Shown piece by piece: positions 1-9,454 of a stretch of DNA of 64,000 nt. The notes beneath the pieces were generated by a model. The model was not told the DNA's origin, did no database searches, and saw only the letters and a program-made list of their open reading frames with translations. The position numbers and the translations under genes were made by a program. Source of the stretch: Bacteroidales bacterium (GTDB lineage: Bacteria; Bacteroidota; Bacteroidia; Bacteroidales; JAQXIO01); NCBI GenBank assembly GCA_029007825.1, contig JAQXIO010000038.1:1-64000 (forward strand). The letters are read 5' to 3'. Within the stretch, counting starts at the first letter, position 1. Each line of letters begins with the position of its first letter.

Positions 1-914
1 TTGGCAAGATTTGTCTCTTCATAAATGGGAGCCAGTTCGAACTGGTTGGGAGCAACCTCGTTATGACGTGTTTTCACGGGTATTCCGAGTTTCCACGCCT
101 CGATCTCAAGTTCTTGCATAAAAGCGAGTACCCGGGTCGGTATAGAACCGAAATAATGATCTTCCAGCTGCTGATTCTTGGCACTCTCATGCCCCATCAG
201 CGTACGTCCAGTAAGAATCAGATCGGGACGTGCAGCCCAAAGGGCTTCGTCCACAAGGAAGTACTCCTGTTCCCATCCCAAAAAAGAGACAACCTTCGTC
301 ACTTTTTCATCAAAATATTTACAAACATCCACTGCAGCAGCATTCAATGCATTAAGCGCTTTCAGCAAAGGAGTTTTGTAATCAAGAGCCTCTCCCGTAT
401 AAGAGATAAATATAGTCGGTATACAAAGGGTATCGCCTACCACGAAAGCCGGCGAAGTAGGATCCCACGCCGAATATCCTCTTGCTTCGAACGTATTCCG
501 GATACCACCGCTCGGAAAGCTCGAAGCATCAGGTTCCTGCTGTATCAGTACCTTTCCGGTAAACTCTTCGATCATTCCACCTCTGCCGTTATGTTCCACA
601 AAAGCGTCGTGCTTTTCGGCAGTACCTCCGGTCAACGGCTGAAACCAGTGTGTATAGTGCGTAGCGCCCATTTCGAGCGCCCATTGCTTCATTCCGGTAG
701 CGACACCGTTTGCCGTTACACGGCTGAGAGGAACCCCATTCTCTATCGCATCAATCAGTGCAGCACATGTACTTTTGGAAAGATAACGCTCCATTTTATC
801 ACGATTGAATACGTTCGCTCCGTAATACTCGGAAACCCTTGCCGGCATATCTTCTACAGACACCGCTTTTCTTTTAAAAGCCTCATCCAATACTTTAAAT
901 CTCAAGCTGCTCAT
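1..914 (-). CDS. glnN: Glutamine synthetase type III, N-terminal 304 codons (cut by window edge)
   Basis: Reading the minus strand from the ATG at 914 gives an uninterrupted protein beginning [18 protein letters not shown] that runs off the left edge. It carries GSIII hallmarks: [40 protein letters not shown], a [10 protein letters not shown] active-site stretch and [11 protein letters not shown] near the edge. GSIII makes glutamine from glutamate, ammonium and ATP in the cytoplasm; the family is about 730 residues, so roughly 425 residues lie outside the window. It is the last visible gene of an operon with asnA, amtB and glnK, so it is probably the nitrogen-regulated copy. A second full-length paralogue lies at 31907-34096. 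The identity is certain from the sequence; the regulation is inferred from context. Confidence 0.96.
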   Translation of the reverse strand, partial: MSSLRFKVLDEAFKRKAVSVEDMPARVSEYYGANVFNRDKMERYLSKSTCAALIDAIENGVPLSRVTANGVATGMKQWALEMGATHYTHWFQPLTGGTAEKHDAFVEHNGRGGMIEEFTGKVLIQQEPDASSFPSGGIRNTFEARGYSAWDPTSPAFVVGDTLCIPTIFISYTGEALDYKTPLLKALNALNAAAVDVCKYFDEKVTKVVSFLGWEQEYFLVDEALWAARPDLILTGRTLMGHESAKNQQLEDHYFGSIPTRVLAFMQELEIEAWKLGIPVKTRHNEVAPNQFELAPIYEETNLA

Positions 915-1016
915 AATTTTCAGTTTTAATGTTATTTTAATCTATAAATTGCTTACAATTAACGCGGTGCCGAACGCAGAATCAAACTTGCTTGAATTAT
1001 GCGTTCAGCTTGCTGT

Positions 1017-2051
1017 TTATTTTAAGATAATGTTATGTTCTCTGCATTTTGCAATCATCTCTTCCGGCCATATCGAAGACTGTACCTCTCCGATATGGGC
1101 ACAGCGCAAAAAATACATACAAAGGCGCGACTGTCCAATGCCTCCGCCGATCGAAAGGGGTATGCGGTCCTCGAGCAACGCTTTGTGAAATTCGAGTTGT
1201 GTCCGTTCCGGACATCCCTCTATCTCCAGCTGGTGAAGTAAAGCCTCTTTATCGACACGTATACCCATGGATGAAAGTTCGAAAGACGTTTCCAGTATGT
1301 GATTCCAGACAATAATATCTCCGTTCAGACCTTTATGACCCGGTGTCGTGGGTGTTGTCCAGTCATCATAATCGGGAGCACGCCCATCATGCTTTTTGCC
1401 ATTAGCCAGTCTCCCGCCTATACCGATCAGGAAAACAGCTCCGTATTTACGGGAAGCTTCGATTTCCCGCTCTTGGGGAGTCATATCCGGATATTCGTCT
1501 AAAAGATCCTCGGTATGTAAAAAAGTAATCTCATCCGGCAATACAGGAGTAATATGCGGAAATGTTTCATAAATCTTCATTTCGATCGTCTTCAGTGCAT
1601 CATAAATTTTACATACCGTCGATTTCAGAAAATCCAAATTCCGGTCGGCAACAGTTATGGTACGCTCCCAGTCCCATTGGTCGACATAGAGAGAATGCAA
1701 GTTATCCAGTTCCTCGTCGGCACGGATCGCATTCATATCGGTATAGAGTCCGTACCCCGCCGGAATTTCGTACGCTCCGAGTTTCATTCTCTTCCACTTA
1801 GCCAGTGAATGTACCACCTCTGCTTTCCGTTCACCCATATCTTTGATTGGAAAACGTACCGCCCGTTCCGTACCGTTCAGGTCATCATTTATACCTGTTC
1901 CGGAAAGGACGAATAGTGGAGCCGTAACTCTGCGCAACCGAAGTTGACGCGACAATTCATCCTGAAATGAAAGTTTCAGCATTTTTATTACCTGTTCCAT
2001 TGTTTCAGGTACCAGGCTAGGCCGGTATTTTTTAGGAATAATCAGCGCCAT
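1017..2051 (-). CDS. asnA: Aspartate--ammonia ligase
   Basis: This 344-residue protein starts MALIIPKKYRPSL and matches the AsnA family over its whole length (E. coli AsnA is about 330). AsnA is a cytoplasmic class II aminoacyl-tRNA-synthetase-like enzyme that makes asparagine from aspartate, ammonia and ATP, releasing AMP. Recognisable stretches are VLSGTGINDDLNGTERAV near residue 50, YADMNAIR-like (YTDMNAIRADE) near 105 and the C-terminal SIGGGIGQSRLCMYFL motif. It sits 172 bases after amtB and 102 bases before glnN in the same direction. Using free ammonia, it fits the ammonium-uptake operon; the glutamine-dependent AsnB is encoded separately at 14236-15903. Confidence 0.97.
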   Translation of the reverse strand: MALIIPKKYRPSLVPETMEQVIKMLKLSFQDELSRQLRLRRVTAPLFVLSGTGINDDLNGTERAVRFPIKDMGERKAEVVHSLAKWKRMKLGAYEIPAGYGLYTDMNAIRADEELDNLHSLYVDQWDWERTITVADRNLDFLKSTVCKIYDALKTIEMKIYETFPHITPVLPDEITFLHTEDLLDEYPDMTPQEREIEASRKYGAVFLIGIGGRLANGKKHDGRAPDYDDWTTPTTPGHKGLNGDIIVWNHILETSFELSSMGIRVDKEALLHQLEIEGCPERTQLEFHKALLEDRIPLSIGGGIGQSRLCMYFLRCAHIGEVQSSIWPEEMIAKCREHNIILK

Positions 2052-2223
2052 AATCTTTATAGTTTTAATATTTTACAGTTATATCCAGGGAATATCCCGT
2101 TCTTTTTATCTCTATCTCATTAAAGGAAAGACCTTCCGCAAGCCCTGAAAGGCAATTCATTAGACGTAAAAGGGCAGTATAAAAGGGGGCCCGGGAAGAT
2201 CTTCCGTTTCTGTCTATCGTTTA

Positions 2224-3645
2224 TCAGTTATAAGCTGTTTCACCATGTTCATAAATATCGAGTCCCTCTTCTTCTATCCGAGCCGGCACCCTCAATCCAA
2301 ACAGTTTATCGAGTACTTTAAATATGATATATCCCATCATAGCAGCCCATAAGCCCACCACGAATGCTCCGAATATCTGGGCCAGCAGCAATCCTGCACC
2401 GCCACCGTAGAAAAGGCCTCCTTCCAGTGCAAAAAGACCGGTAAGGGCAGTTCCGAGAAATCCGCATACGCCGTGCACGGAAGATGCACCGACCGGATCG
2501 TCCACTTTCAGCTTATGATCGATAAAATCGACGGCATAAATCATAACCACGCCGCACACAGCTCCGATACCGACCGCACCCGACGGAGAAACCAGATCAC
2601 ATCCCGCTGTAATGCCTACCAATCCGGCAAGAACACCATTTAAAGTCAACGATAAAGAAGGCTTCCCGTATTTCATCCAGCTCACTATTAGGGTAACGAA
2701 CCCACCGGCACATGCAGCGAGATTAGTTGTCAGGAACACATGGGATATTGCCACGCGGTTTACTTCACCGGAAGCCGCAAGCTGGGAACCAGGGTTGAAA
2801 CCGAACCATCCGAGCCAAAGGATAAATACCCCTAATGCCGCAAGAGTCAGGCTATGCCCCGGAATAGCTCTCGATTTACCGTCTTTTCCATACTTACCGA
2901 TACGCGGACCGAGTATCGTAGCCCCAACGAAAGCGATAACGCCTCCTACAAGATGAACGATGGTAGATCCAGCAAAATCATGAAAAGTGGTTCCGAAAGT
3001 TTTCATCATGAAACTACCCTCTTCTCCGTTCATCAGCCAGCCTCCGCCCCATGTCCAGTGACCTGAAACAGGATAGATAAGCACACTGATAAAAACGGTA
3101 TATATAAGGTACATGGAAAATTTCGTCCGTTCCGCCATTGCACCGGACACAATCGTTGCGGAGGTAGCACAGAACACCGTCTGGAATATGAGAAATCCTT
3201 CGATAGGCAATCCGTTATCGATAATCTTTGCCATCATCTCCAGATCGAAAAAGTGTGGCATCCCTACAAATTTTCCGGCACCGAACATCAGACCGAATCC
3301 TACGAACCAGAAAAGGATAGAACCTAACATAAAATCGATAAAGTTCTTCATCAGAATATTCGATGTATTCTTTACCCTTGTAAAGCCGGCCTCTACAAGG
3401 GCAAAGCCCGGCTGCATCCAAAACACCAGCATAGCGGCAAGCAACATCCATACGGTATCGAGAGAAAGGGCAAGGTCTGCTAACGTTTCGGGAGTTCCGA
3501 CCTCAGTCACAATTTCAGTCACGGCCAGTGTTTCCGTAGTCGCCGTGCTATCTTGTCCGAACGCACTTTTTGTGCAAAGGAGAGCCATCAGGACAAAACC
3601 TGCCATCCATAATCGTGCCGCTCCTTCTTTTCTATATGTATCCAT
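2224..3645 (-). CDS. amtB: Ammonium transporter (Amt family)
   Basis: The product has 473 residues: an N-terminal signal sequence (hydrophobic to about residue 30, ending TKSAFGQ), a linker to about residue 60, then the 11-helix Amt core. Family motifs visible are FWMQPGFALVEAGFTRVKN, GHWTWGGGWL, DFAGSTIVHLVGG and WLGWFGFNPGS, with conserved pore histidines in the HLVGG and SSVHGVCG segments. It is an inner-membrane ammonium channel. It lies 36 bases downstream of glnK, the usual amtB-glnK pairing, so PII very probably blocks the channel when nitrogen is plentiful. The tail (about residues 448-473) is the cytoplasmic end. Confidence 0.97.
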   Translation of the reverse strand: MDTYRKEGAARLWMAGFVLMALLCTKSAFGQDSTATTETLAVTEIVTEVGTPETLADLALSLDTVWMLLAAMLVFWMQPGFALVEAGFTRVKNTSNILMKNFIDFMLGSILFWFVGFGLMFGAGKFVGMPHFFDLEMMAKIIDNGLPIEGFLIFQTVFCATSATIVSGAMAERTKFSMYLIYTVFISVLIYPVSGHWTWGGGWLMNGEEGSFMMKTFGTTFHDFAGSTIVHLVGGVIAFVGATILGPRIGKYGKDGKSRAIPGHSLTLAALGVFILWLGWFGFNPGSQLAASGEVNRVAISHVFLTTNLAACAGGFVTLIVSWMKYGKPSLSLTLNGVLAGLVGITAGCDLVSPSGAVGIGAVCGVVMIYAVDFIDHKLKVDDPVGASSVHGVCGFLGTALTGLFALEGGLFYGGGAGLLLAQIFGAFVVGLWAAMMGYIIFKVLDKLFGLRVPARIEEEGLDIYEHGETAYN

Positions 3646-3681
3646 AATATTTTTCTTGTTTTGTTTATATACCTGTTTTTC

Positions 3682-4044
3682 TCACACCGATTTCTCCTGC
3701 TCGGCATTATAAAGGGCTATATCTCCTCTTTCACCGGTACGGATTCGGATAGAATCTTCGATCGGAAGGATAAAAATCCGGCCGTCGCCGATCTCACCCG
3801 TATGCGCGGCTTTCAATATAGCCTGTACGGTTTTTTCGGCATTTTTGTCACGTACGACAATTGAAATAAGTGTTCTTTCTATATAACTGGTATCGTAAAC
3901 TACGCCACGGTAAATACGTCCCTGACGTGATTTTCCAACGCCTCTCACATCGTAATACGAGAACCATTCGATATCGGCTTCCAACAGGGCGTCTTTCACG
4001 TCCTCAAACTTTGTTTTACGGATAATTGCTTCAATCTTTTTCAT
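3682..4044 (-). CDS. glnK: Nitrogen regulatory protein PII
   Basis: The 120-residue product starts MKKIEAIIRKTKFEDV, the family's standard N-terminus, so the ATG at 4044 is chosen rather than one ten codons upstream that overlaps the preceding gene. The T-loop (about residues 37-54) keeps two tyrosines (Y45 and Y50) aligning with Y46 and Y51 of E. coli PII, the second being the uridylylation site there. The C-terminal GDGRIFILPIEDSIRIRTGERG is the classic second signature that binds ATP/ADP. PII senses 2-oxoglutarate and adenylate charge and gates AmtB. No uridylyltransferase gene is visible here, so covalent modification cannot be assumed. Confidence 0.96.
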   Translation of the reverse strand: MKKIEAIIRKTKFEDVKDALLEADIEWFSYYDVRGVGKSRQGRIYRGVVYDTSYIERTLISIVVRDKNAEKTVQAILKAAHTGEIGDGRIFILPIEDSIRIRTGERGDIALYNAEQEKSV

Positions 4045-4070
4045 AACTTTTATTTTTTTATATTCCGTGG

Positions 4071-4778
4071 TCAATAAGAAAATGAGGCACCGGCCACCAG
4101 ATGAGCGTCATCCATTGCCGGACAAAATATGGGTTGTACAAAAAACGATAAACCCATATCGCCCTTCAGGCTAAACTCTTTGGCAGCCTTCACCGACACG
4201 TCGGTTACATTGAATTTTTCGGAATAAAGGCTTTTCCACGGGGATATCCCCATTCCGAATGTCAGCATACACCACTTCACATCCCAGTCATAGGCCAGCG
4301 CAATATACGTCGAATACATCCGCTCACCGTCGGCGTCTTTATCGCCGTCTCCCCAAAACATCGTATTCCAGGAAATCGAGAACGGAAATTTTTCTCCGAA
4401 TGAATAGCCAACTGTTCCTTCCAGAAAATGCGACTGTTTGTACTTAAAATAAGGAGCACCCTGCCCGGACCACCAGTAATCGGTCATACCTACCGAAAAT
4501 CCTCCGATTCCGTAAAACAGGCTCAAATCGAATTCTTTGGGTGAATTGGTAAAATCGGTACTTCCCCATGCACCCAGCGTAAGGCCGTAGGCCGAAACCG
4601 CTATAGTCGGTTGTACGCTGATTCCTGTCTGATATACCCCCCGCCAGACATAAGAACTAACAAGGTCTGCCCCTATCGAAAGCTCTACGGGACTTTTCTT
4701 CTCCTCGCCTTTTACAGCCGTAACGGAAAGCATCACTGCCATAAGAAGGCTACATACCGTTATCGTAATCGTTTTCAT
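4071..4778 (-). CDS. Outer membrane beta-barrel protein of the nitrogen operon
   Basis: The protein has 235 residues with a clear Sec signal peptide (MKTITITVCSLLMAVMLSVTAVKG) and then alternating amphipathic strands rich in Tyr, Trp and Phe, ending in an aromatic residue (AGASFSY), as outer membrane barrels do. It begins its mature part with SIGADLVSSYVWRG, typical of the TIGR02001/Gcw_chp-like group of small porin-like proteins. It is first in a run with glnK, amtB, asnA and glnN, and its stop codon lies 26 bases upstream of the glnK start. From position it may help ammonium or another nitrogen source across the outer membrane; this is inference, since no substrate is known from sequence. 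Confidence 0.8.
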   Translation of the reverse strand: MKTITITVCSLLMAVMLSVTAVKGEEKKSPVELSIGADLVSSYVWRGVYQTGISVQPTIAVSAYGLTLGAWGSTDFTNSPKEFDLSLFYGIGGFSVGMTDYWWSGQGAPYFKYKQSHFLEGTVGYSFGEKFPFSISWNTMFWGDGDKDADGERMYSTYIALAYDWDVKWCMLTFGMGISPWKSLYSEKFNVTDVSVKAAKEFSLKGDMGLSFFVQPIFCPAMDDAHLVAGASFSY

Positions 4779-4843
4779 AAAATTTCTGTTTTGTTGTGTT
4801 TGTACTCTAAATAATAATCTCCCGCGTTTACTCTATTCTATTC

Positions 4844-4875
4844 ATCCCCGCGACGGGGATTCTGAATGCGGGGAT
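4844..4875. promoter_or_regulatory. Overlapping GC-rich hairpins upstream of the glnK-amtB operon
   Basis: ATCCCCG (4844-4850) can pair with CGGGGAT (4854-4860, three-base loop) or with GCGGGGAT (4868-4875). On the minus strand this is two direct copies of ATCCCCG followed by one inverted copy, about 65-95 bases upstream of the outer membrane protein start and just past the dapL stop. It may terminate dapL transcription, act as a protein binding site, or form alternative leader hairpins. Only the symmetry is directly seen. Confidence 0.4.
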
Positions 4876-4917
4876 AGAGCAAATAGTAGCTTGTTTTCAT
4901 CGGATTTTGTTTTTAGT

Positions 4918-6150
4918 TTATATGCTCCACTCTTTCATCCTCTCTACCGCTTTTATTGTGTTCTCTTTGGTTCCGAATCCGGTTAACCTGAAATATCCCT
5001 CTCCGCTCGGACCGAAACCTACCCCGGGTGTACCCACAATCTGGCATTCGGAGAGAAGACGGTCGAAAAAACTCCATGCCGTAAATCCCTGAGGCACTTT
5101 CAGCCACACATAAGGTGCATTAATACCGCCGTAAGCCTCTAATCCGATCTCTTTCAATCCTCTGAGAAGAATCTCTGTATTTCCAAGATAATACCGGATT
5201 GTATCTTCGATAGCCTGCCGCCCCTTGCTGGTGTAGGTAGCTTGTGCCGCTCGCTGAATAACATAAGCCGTACCATTATATTTCGTCGACTGGCGGCGGC
5301 GCCATAAGCTGTTTAGGGAAACCTCTCCCCTCATATGCGTATATCCTTTCAACTCCTTCGGAATCACCGTATAGCCACATCTTAATCCTGTAAATCCCGC
5401 TGTTTTTGAGAAACTCCTGAATTCGACCGCCACCTGTTTAGCTCCCTCTATTTCATAAATACTGTGAGGCACGTCCGGTTCGGTTATAAACGCCTCGTAA
5501 GCAGCATCGAAAAGAATCAGGGCGTCATGTTCCCGGGCATAATCTACCCATTCCGACAATTGCTTTTTCGTAAGTGTCGTTCCCGTAGGATTGTTGGGGT
5601 AGCACAGGTAAATCACATCGGGACAACTCTCCGGCAAAGCGGGTATAAAGCCATTCTCTGCCGTACAGGGAAGATAAGTAAGCCCGCTCCAACAACCGTC
5701 TGGCAATAAGTTCCCGGCTCTACCGCTCATCACATTGGTATCTACATAGACAGGATATACCGGGTCGGTAATCGCTACCCGGTTATCCCGGCTCAGTATA
5801 TCACCGATATTCCCCGTATCGCTTTTTGCTCCGTCACTAATAAAAACCTCATCGGTATCTATATGTATGCCTCTTCTTAAATAGTCATATTCTATAATCG
5901 TCTCTATCAGAAAATCATATCCCTGTTCAGGACCATACCCTCTGAAAGCCTCTGCCTTTCCCATCTCCTTCGAGGCTTTAATCAGCGCCTCCACCACTGT
6001 TTCGGAGAGAGGATGCGTTACGTCGCCGATTCCCATCCGGATGATATCAGCTTCCGGATGACTCGCTTTGTAAGCATCTATCTTCCGAGCAATCTCCGAA
6101 AAGAGATAACTTTCGGGAAGTTTCAGGTATTGTTCGTTTATTAAAGCCAT
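4918..6150 (-). CDS. dapL: LL-diaminopimelate aminotransferase
   Basis: The 410-residue protein is a pyridoxal-phosphate class I/II aminotransferase; length and motifs fit DapL. It starts MALINEQYLKLPESYLFSE and contains RMGIGDVTHPL, GYGPEQGYDFLIE, ISDGAKSDTGNI, CYPNNPTGTTL, LFDAAYEAF and the PLP-lysine region EFRSFSKTAGFTGLRCGYT. DapL converts tetrahydrodipicolinate straight to LL-diaminopimelate with glutamate as donor, skipping the succinylase or acetylase steps. It follows dapF by 33 bases in one operon. The glutamate dependence may explain the neighbouring nitrogen genes, though co-regulation is inferred only from position. Confidence 0.97.
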   Translation of the reverse strand: MALINEQYLKLPESYLFSEIARKIDAYKASHPEADIIRMGIGDVTHPLSETVVEALIKASKEMGKAEAFRGYGPEQGYDFLIETIIEYDYLRRGIHIDTDEVFISDGAKSDTGNIGDILSRDNRVAITDPVYPVYVDTNVMSGRAGNLLPDGCWSGLTYLPCTAENGFIPALPESCPDVIYLCYPNNPTGTTLTKKQLSEWVDYAREHDALILFDAAYEAFITEPDVPHSIYEIEGAKQVAVEFRSFSKTAGFTGLRCGYTVIPKELKGYTHMRGEVSLNSLWRRRQSTKYNGTAYVIQRAAQATYTSKGRQAIEDTIRYYLGNTEILLRGLKEIGLEAYGGINAPYVWLKVPQGFTAWSFFDRLLSECQIVGTPGVGFGPSGEGYFRLTGFGTKENTIKAVERMKEWSI

Positions 6151-6182
6151 ATTCTTAGTTTTTATCTGTTTTTTACTCTTAT

Positions 6183-7016
6183 CTATAATTTTATCTCGCC
6201 TTCATATACGGTAGCAGCCTCTCCGGTCATATACACATGTCCGTCGCTCTCTTTCCACTCTATTTCCAAATTGCCGCCAGATAACTGAAGCGTCGCCTGC
6301 CGTTTACTGAAGCCGTTCAATACCGCTGCTACCAATGAGGCACACGCTCCGGTTCCGCAAGCCAGCGTCTCTCCTGCACCCCTCTCCCATACACGCATCT
6401 TCAAAAGTCCGGGAGCTCCTACTTCCACAAACTCAACATTTGTACACTGTGGAAAAAGAGAATGCTTTTCTAATGCCATACCGATTTCATGCACAGGGAA
6501 GGCACTCACATCCTCTACAAAAATTACCACATGGGGATTTCCCATCGACAGCGTAGTTAGACGGAACATCTCTCCCCCGATCTCTACCGGATAACCTACC
6601 GTTTTTCCTTGCCCGATTGTCGTCGGGATGTGTTCCGGTGCAAAGTCCGGAATCCCCATATCCACCTGCACGCTGTTCACCTTTCCATCTTTCAGGAATA
6701 GTTCAAGCCGTTTTACGCCGGCTTTTGTTTCGAGTGTAATCTCCGTTTTATCGGTAAGCCCTTTATCATATACATATTTACCGATACAGCGCGAAGCGTT
6801 TCCGCACATCTCCGCCTCGCTTCCATCGGCATTATACATTCTCATCCTGAAATCGCATGTTTCGGAAGGAAGGATAAGAACCACTCCGTCCGACCCTATT
6901 CCGAAATGCCGGTCGCTCAACCATACCGCCCATTCTGCGGCATCGACGATCCCCTCCTTTTTACCATCTATATAAATATAGTCGTTTCCGGCTCCATGCA
7001 TCTTTGTAAATCTCAT
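6183..7016 (-). CDS. dapF: Diaminopimelate epimerase
   Basis: The product has 277 residues, the normal DapF size. It begins MRFTKMHGAGNDYIYIDG, holds the first catalytic cysteine in EMCGNASRC and the second in LACGTGACAS, and has the GIGSDGVVLI and GNPHVVIFV stretches. DapF interconverts LL- and meso-diaminopimelate, the latter being the lysine precursor and the peptidoglycan cross-linking residue. It is first in an operon with dapL and has a good -7 element 62-69 bases upstream of the start. Confidence 0.98.
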   Translation of the reverse strand: MRFTKMHGAGNDYIYIDGKKEGIVDAAEWAVWLSDRHFGIGSDGVVLILPSETCDFRMRMYNADGSEAEMCGNASRCIGKYVYDKGLTDKTEITLETKAGVKRLELFLKDGKVNSVQVDMGIPDFAPEHIPTTIGQGKTVGYPVEIGGEMFRLTTLSMGNPHVVIFVEDVSAFPVHEIGMALEKHSLFPQCTNVEFVEVGAPGLLKMRVWERGAGETLACGTGACASLVAAVLNGFSKRQATLQLSGGNLEIEWKESDGHVYMTGEAATVYEGEIKL

Positions 7017-7364
7017 TTTAAATTTCTTTTTGATAGCATTATATTGATTTTACTTTCTTATTTCTATATTTATTGCACAAATGTAAACATATAGATTTTT
7101 GCAATCCAAACATTACAATGAAAAAAATCAACTCTATAATATTATTTAATATTTAAGCAACATAAAAGTTAAAATAAATTTCAAAATGAAAGAAATAAGG
7201 CAAATAATCAATCAATAAGATTAATATTACACTAAAAAAACAAACAAAAAGTCAAATCAATTAGAAGTTGTAAAAGATTTATTTCTAACTTTACAGTGTT
7301 CTTTAAATGAACGGGATACTATGATTCTACGTTAACTATACAAATGATAAAATAGAAACCGGCT
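7017..7364. promoter_or_regulatory. Divergent intergenic region between dapF and the PurF-like gene
   Basis: This 348-base, very AT-rich stretch carries the promoters of two divergent units. For dapF a minus-strand TACATTTG lies at 7078-7085 with a TTTG at 7107-7110, about 21 bases apart, close to the Bacteroidota -33/-7 arrangement. For the plus-strand gene a weaker TAACTTTA is at 7286-7293. No open reading frame, RNA structure or repeat stands out in the middle. Confidence 0.55.
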
Positions 7365-9251
7365 ATGGAGCAACTGAAGCATGAATGTGGCATTGCCATG
7401 ATACGTTTACTGAAACCTCTCGAATATTATCACGAGAAGTATGGAACATGGATGTACGGTCTTAACAAACTTTACCTGCTGATGGAAAAGCAACACAACA
7501 GAGGACAGGAAGGAGCAGGACTTGCGTGCGTAAAACTGGCCTCCGCTCCCGGTGAAGAATTTATGTTCAGGGAAAGGGCAGAAGGAAACGGGGCTATCAC
7601 CGATATTTTTTCCATGGTACACGAACATTTTAAAGACTTTTCGGCTAAAGAACTCGCCGATCCGTTTTTCTGCAAAGAACATGTTCCTTTCGCCGGAGAA
7701 CTCTATATGGGACATCTGCGCTACAGCACAACAGGACGCTCAGGCTTATCGTATGTGCATCCTTTTCTGCGTCGTAACAACTGGAAATCCAACAATCTGG
7801 CCCTTTGCGGAAATTTTAACCTCACCAATGTAGATGAAGTTTTTCATCATATAACGAGTAGTGGGCAACATCCCCGCCAGTTCGCCGATACATTTATAAT
7901 ACTGGAGCAATTAGGGCATCGTCTCGACAGGGAAGTAGAGCGCATCTATTCGATGCTGAGAAAAAAAGATATGAAAAAGGGACTCGAACTGACACAGGCA
8001 ATAGAAGACAATATTGACCTAACACGAGTACTGAAAAGCTCCAGTGAATTATGGGACGGAGGTTATGTGATCTGCGGACTGACCGGTAGCGGTGAATCGT
8101 TCGCATTCCGTGATCCGTGGGGCATTCGCCCCGCATTCTATTATACCGATGACGAAATTGTTGTCGTTGCTTCCGAACGTCCTGTTATACAAACGGCATT
8201 CAACACCCCCACCGAAGCGGTCAGGGAACTGAAAGCCGGAGAAGGAATATTAGTCGGCAAACACGGTTCGGTTCAGATTACGCAAATCAATGAACCGAAA
8301 AAATTCAGCGCCTGCTCGTTCGAACGAATCTATTTCTCGAGGGGGAGTGACCGCGACATTTACAGGGAACGGAAACAACTCGGCGAAAACCTGATAGTAC
8401 CCATTTTACAGACTGTTAACGGAGACTTCGAACACACCGTATTCTCGTTCATTCCGAATACCGCCGAAGTAGCTTTTTTCGGCATGATTCAAGGATTCGA
8501 ACAACACCTTAACCAGCAGAAAAGAGCGCTTATTCACGAAGAAAACGGAACCCTGACTTCGGAACGGCTGGATGAAATTCTTTCAATGTGCGTACGCATT
8601 GAAAAAGTAGCCATAAAAGATATCAAGTTACGTACGTTCATTACAGAAAGCAATTCCCGGAATGACCTTGCCGCACATGTTTACGACATCACATACGGCT
8701 CCATCACTCCCGGCATAGACAACCTGGTCGTAATCGACGACAGCATTGTAAGGGGAACGACACTAAAACAAAGTATCATCAAAATCCTGGATCGCCTAAA
8801 ACCGAAAAAAATCGTTATCGTATCTTCTTCGCCACAGATACGCTATCCCGACTGCTATGGCATCGACATGTCCCGGATGGATGAGTTTATCGCATTCAAA
8901 GCGGCGATCGCTCTTCTGAAAGAACGAAATATGCAATACATAATCGATGAAGTGTATAATAAATCCAAAGCACAACAAAACAATCCGAAAGAAGAAATCG
9001 TCAATTATGTAAAAAAAATCTATGCCCCATTTACTGATACGGAAATAGCACAGAAAATAGCGGAACTTCTTACCCCTGCCGAAGTAAAGAGCAAAATCGA
9101 GATCGTTTATCAAACCCTTGATGGCCTTTATGCTGCCTGTCCGAATCATCCGGGAGATTGGTACTTCTCTGGGAACTATCCCACTCCGGGAGGAAACCGG
9201 TTCGTCAACAACGCATTTATCAATTATATAGAAGGAGCCAATCGAAATTAA
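7365..9251 (+). CDS. PurF-like class II glutamine amidotransferase / phosphoribosyltransferase paralogue
   Basis: The 628-residue protein has an N-terminal Ntn-type glutaminase domain: Cys8 in MEQLKHECGIAMIRL is the likely nucleophile, implying removal of a short propeptide. QHNRGQEGAG, GHLRYSTTGRSG and FRDPWGIRPAF follow. A type I phosphoribosyltransferase domain comes next with the PRPP loop VVIDDSIVRGTTL at about residues 460-475. True PurF is about 470-505 residues; this one has an extra C-terminal 100 or more residues and an altered middle. It may be a housekeeping PurF variant or a paralogue with another acceptor. It is divergent from the nitrogen operon, so a glutamine-linked role is plausible. 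Family membership is clear; exact reaction is not. Confidence 0.8.
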   Translation: MEQLKHECGIAMIRLLKPLEYYHEKYGTWMYGLNKLYLLMEKQHNRGQEGAGLACVKLASAPGEEFMFRERAEGNGAITDIFSMVHEHFKDFSAKELADPFFCKEHVPFAGELYMGHLRYSTTGRSGLSYVHPFLRRNNWKSNNLALCGNFNLTNVDEVFHHITSSGQHPRQFADTFIILEQLGHRLDREVERIYSMLRKKDMKKGLELTQAIEDNIDLTRVLKSSSELWDGGYVICGLTGSGESFAFRDPWGIRPAFYYTDDEIVVVASERPVIQTAFNTPTEAVRELKAGEGILVGKHGSVQITQINEPKKFSACSFERIYFSRGSDRDIYRERKQLGENLIVPILQTVNGDFEHTVFSFIPNTAEVAFFGMIQGFEQHLNQQKRALIHEENGTLTSERLDEILSMCVRIEKVAIKDIKLRTFITESNSRNDLAAHVYDITYGSITPGIDNLVVIDDSIVRGTTLKQSIIKILDRLKPKKIVIVSSSPQIRYPDCYGIDMSRMDEFIAFKAAIALLKERNMQYIIDEVYNKSKAQQNNPKEEIVNYVKKIYAPFTDTEIAQKIAELLTPAEVKSKIEIVYQTLDGLYAACPNHPGDWYFSGNYPTPGGNRFVNNAFINYIEGANRN

Positions 9252-9454
9252 AAATCCGTATTCAACAATCCACTTAAAAAAGAGTTCTGTTTGATTATCT
9301 CTATGCAGGAGTAACCCTGCCGTTTCCGGCATTCTACATATCAGATCTCTCATACCGGGTATACCCGACAACAAAATAAAAAGAAAAAGAATGATTTTCA
9401 TTATAGGAATAGTACCTTTACGAAAAATAGCAGGATAATTTAATACCACAGATT

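Noticed and set aside
63..929. Long 288-codon open frame on the plus strand
   Set aside because: It is antisense to the glnN gene on the minus strand, which has unmistakable GSIII motifs; the plus-strand peptide resembles nothing and is a shadow.
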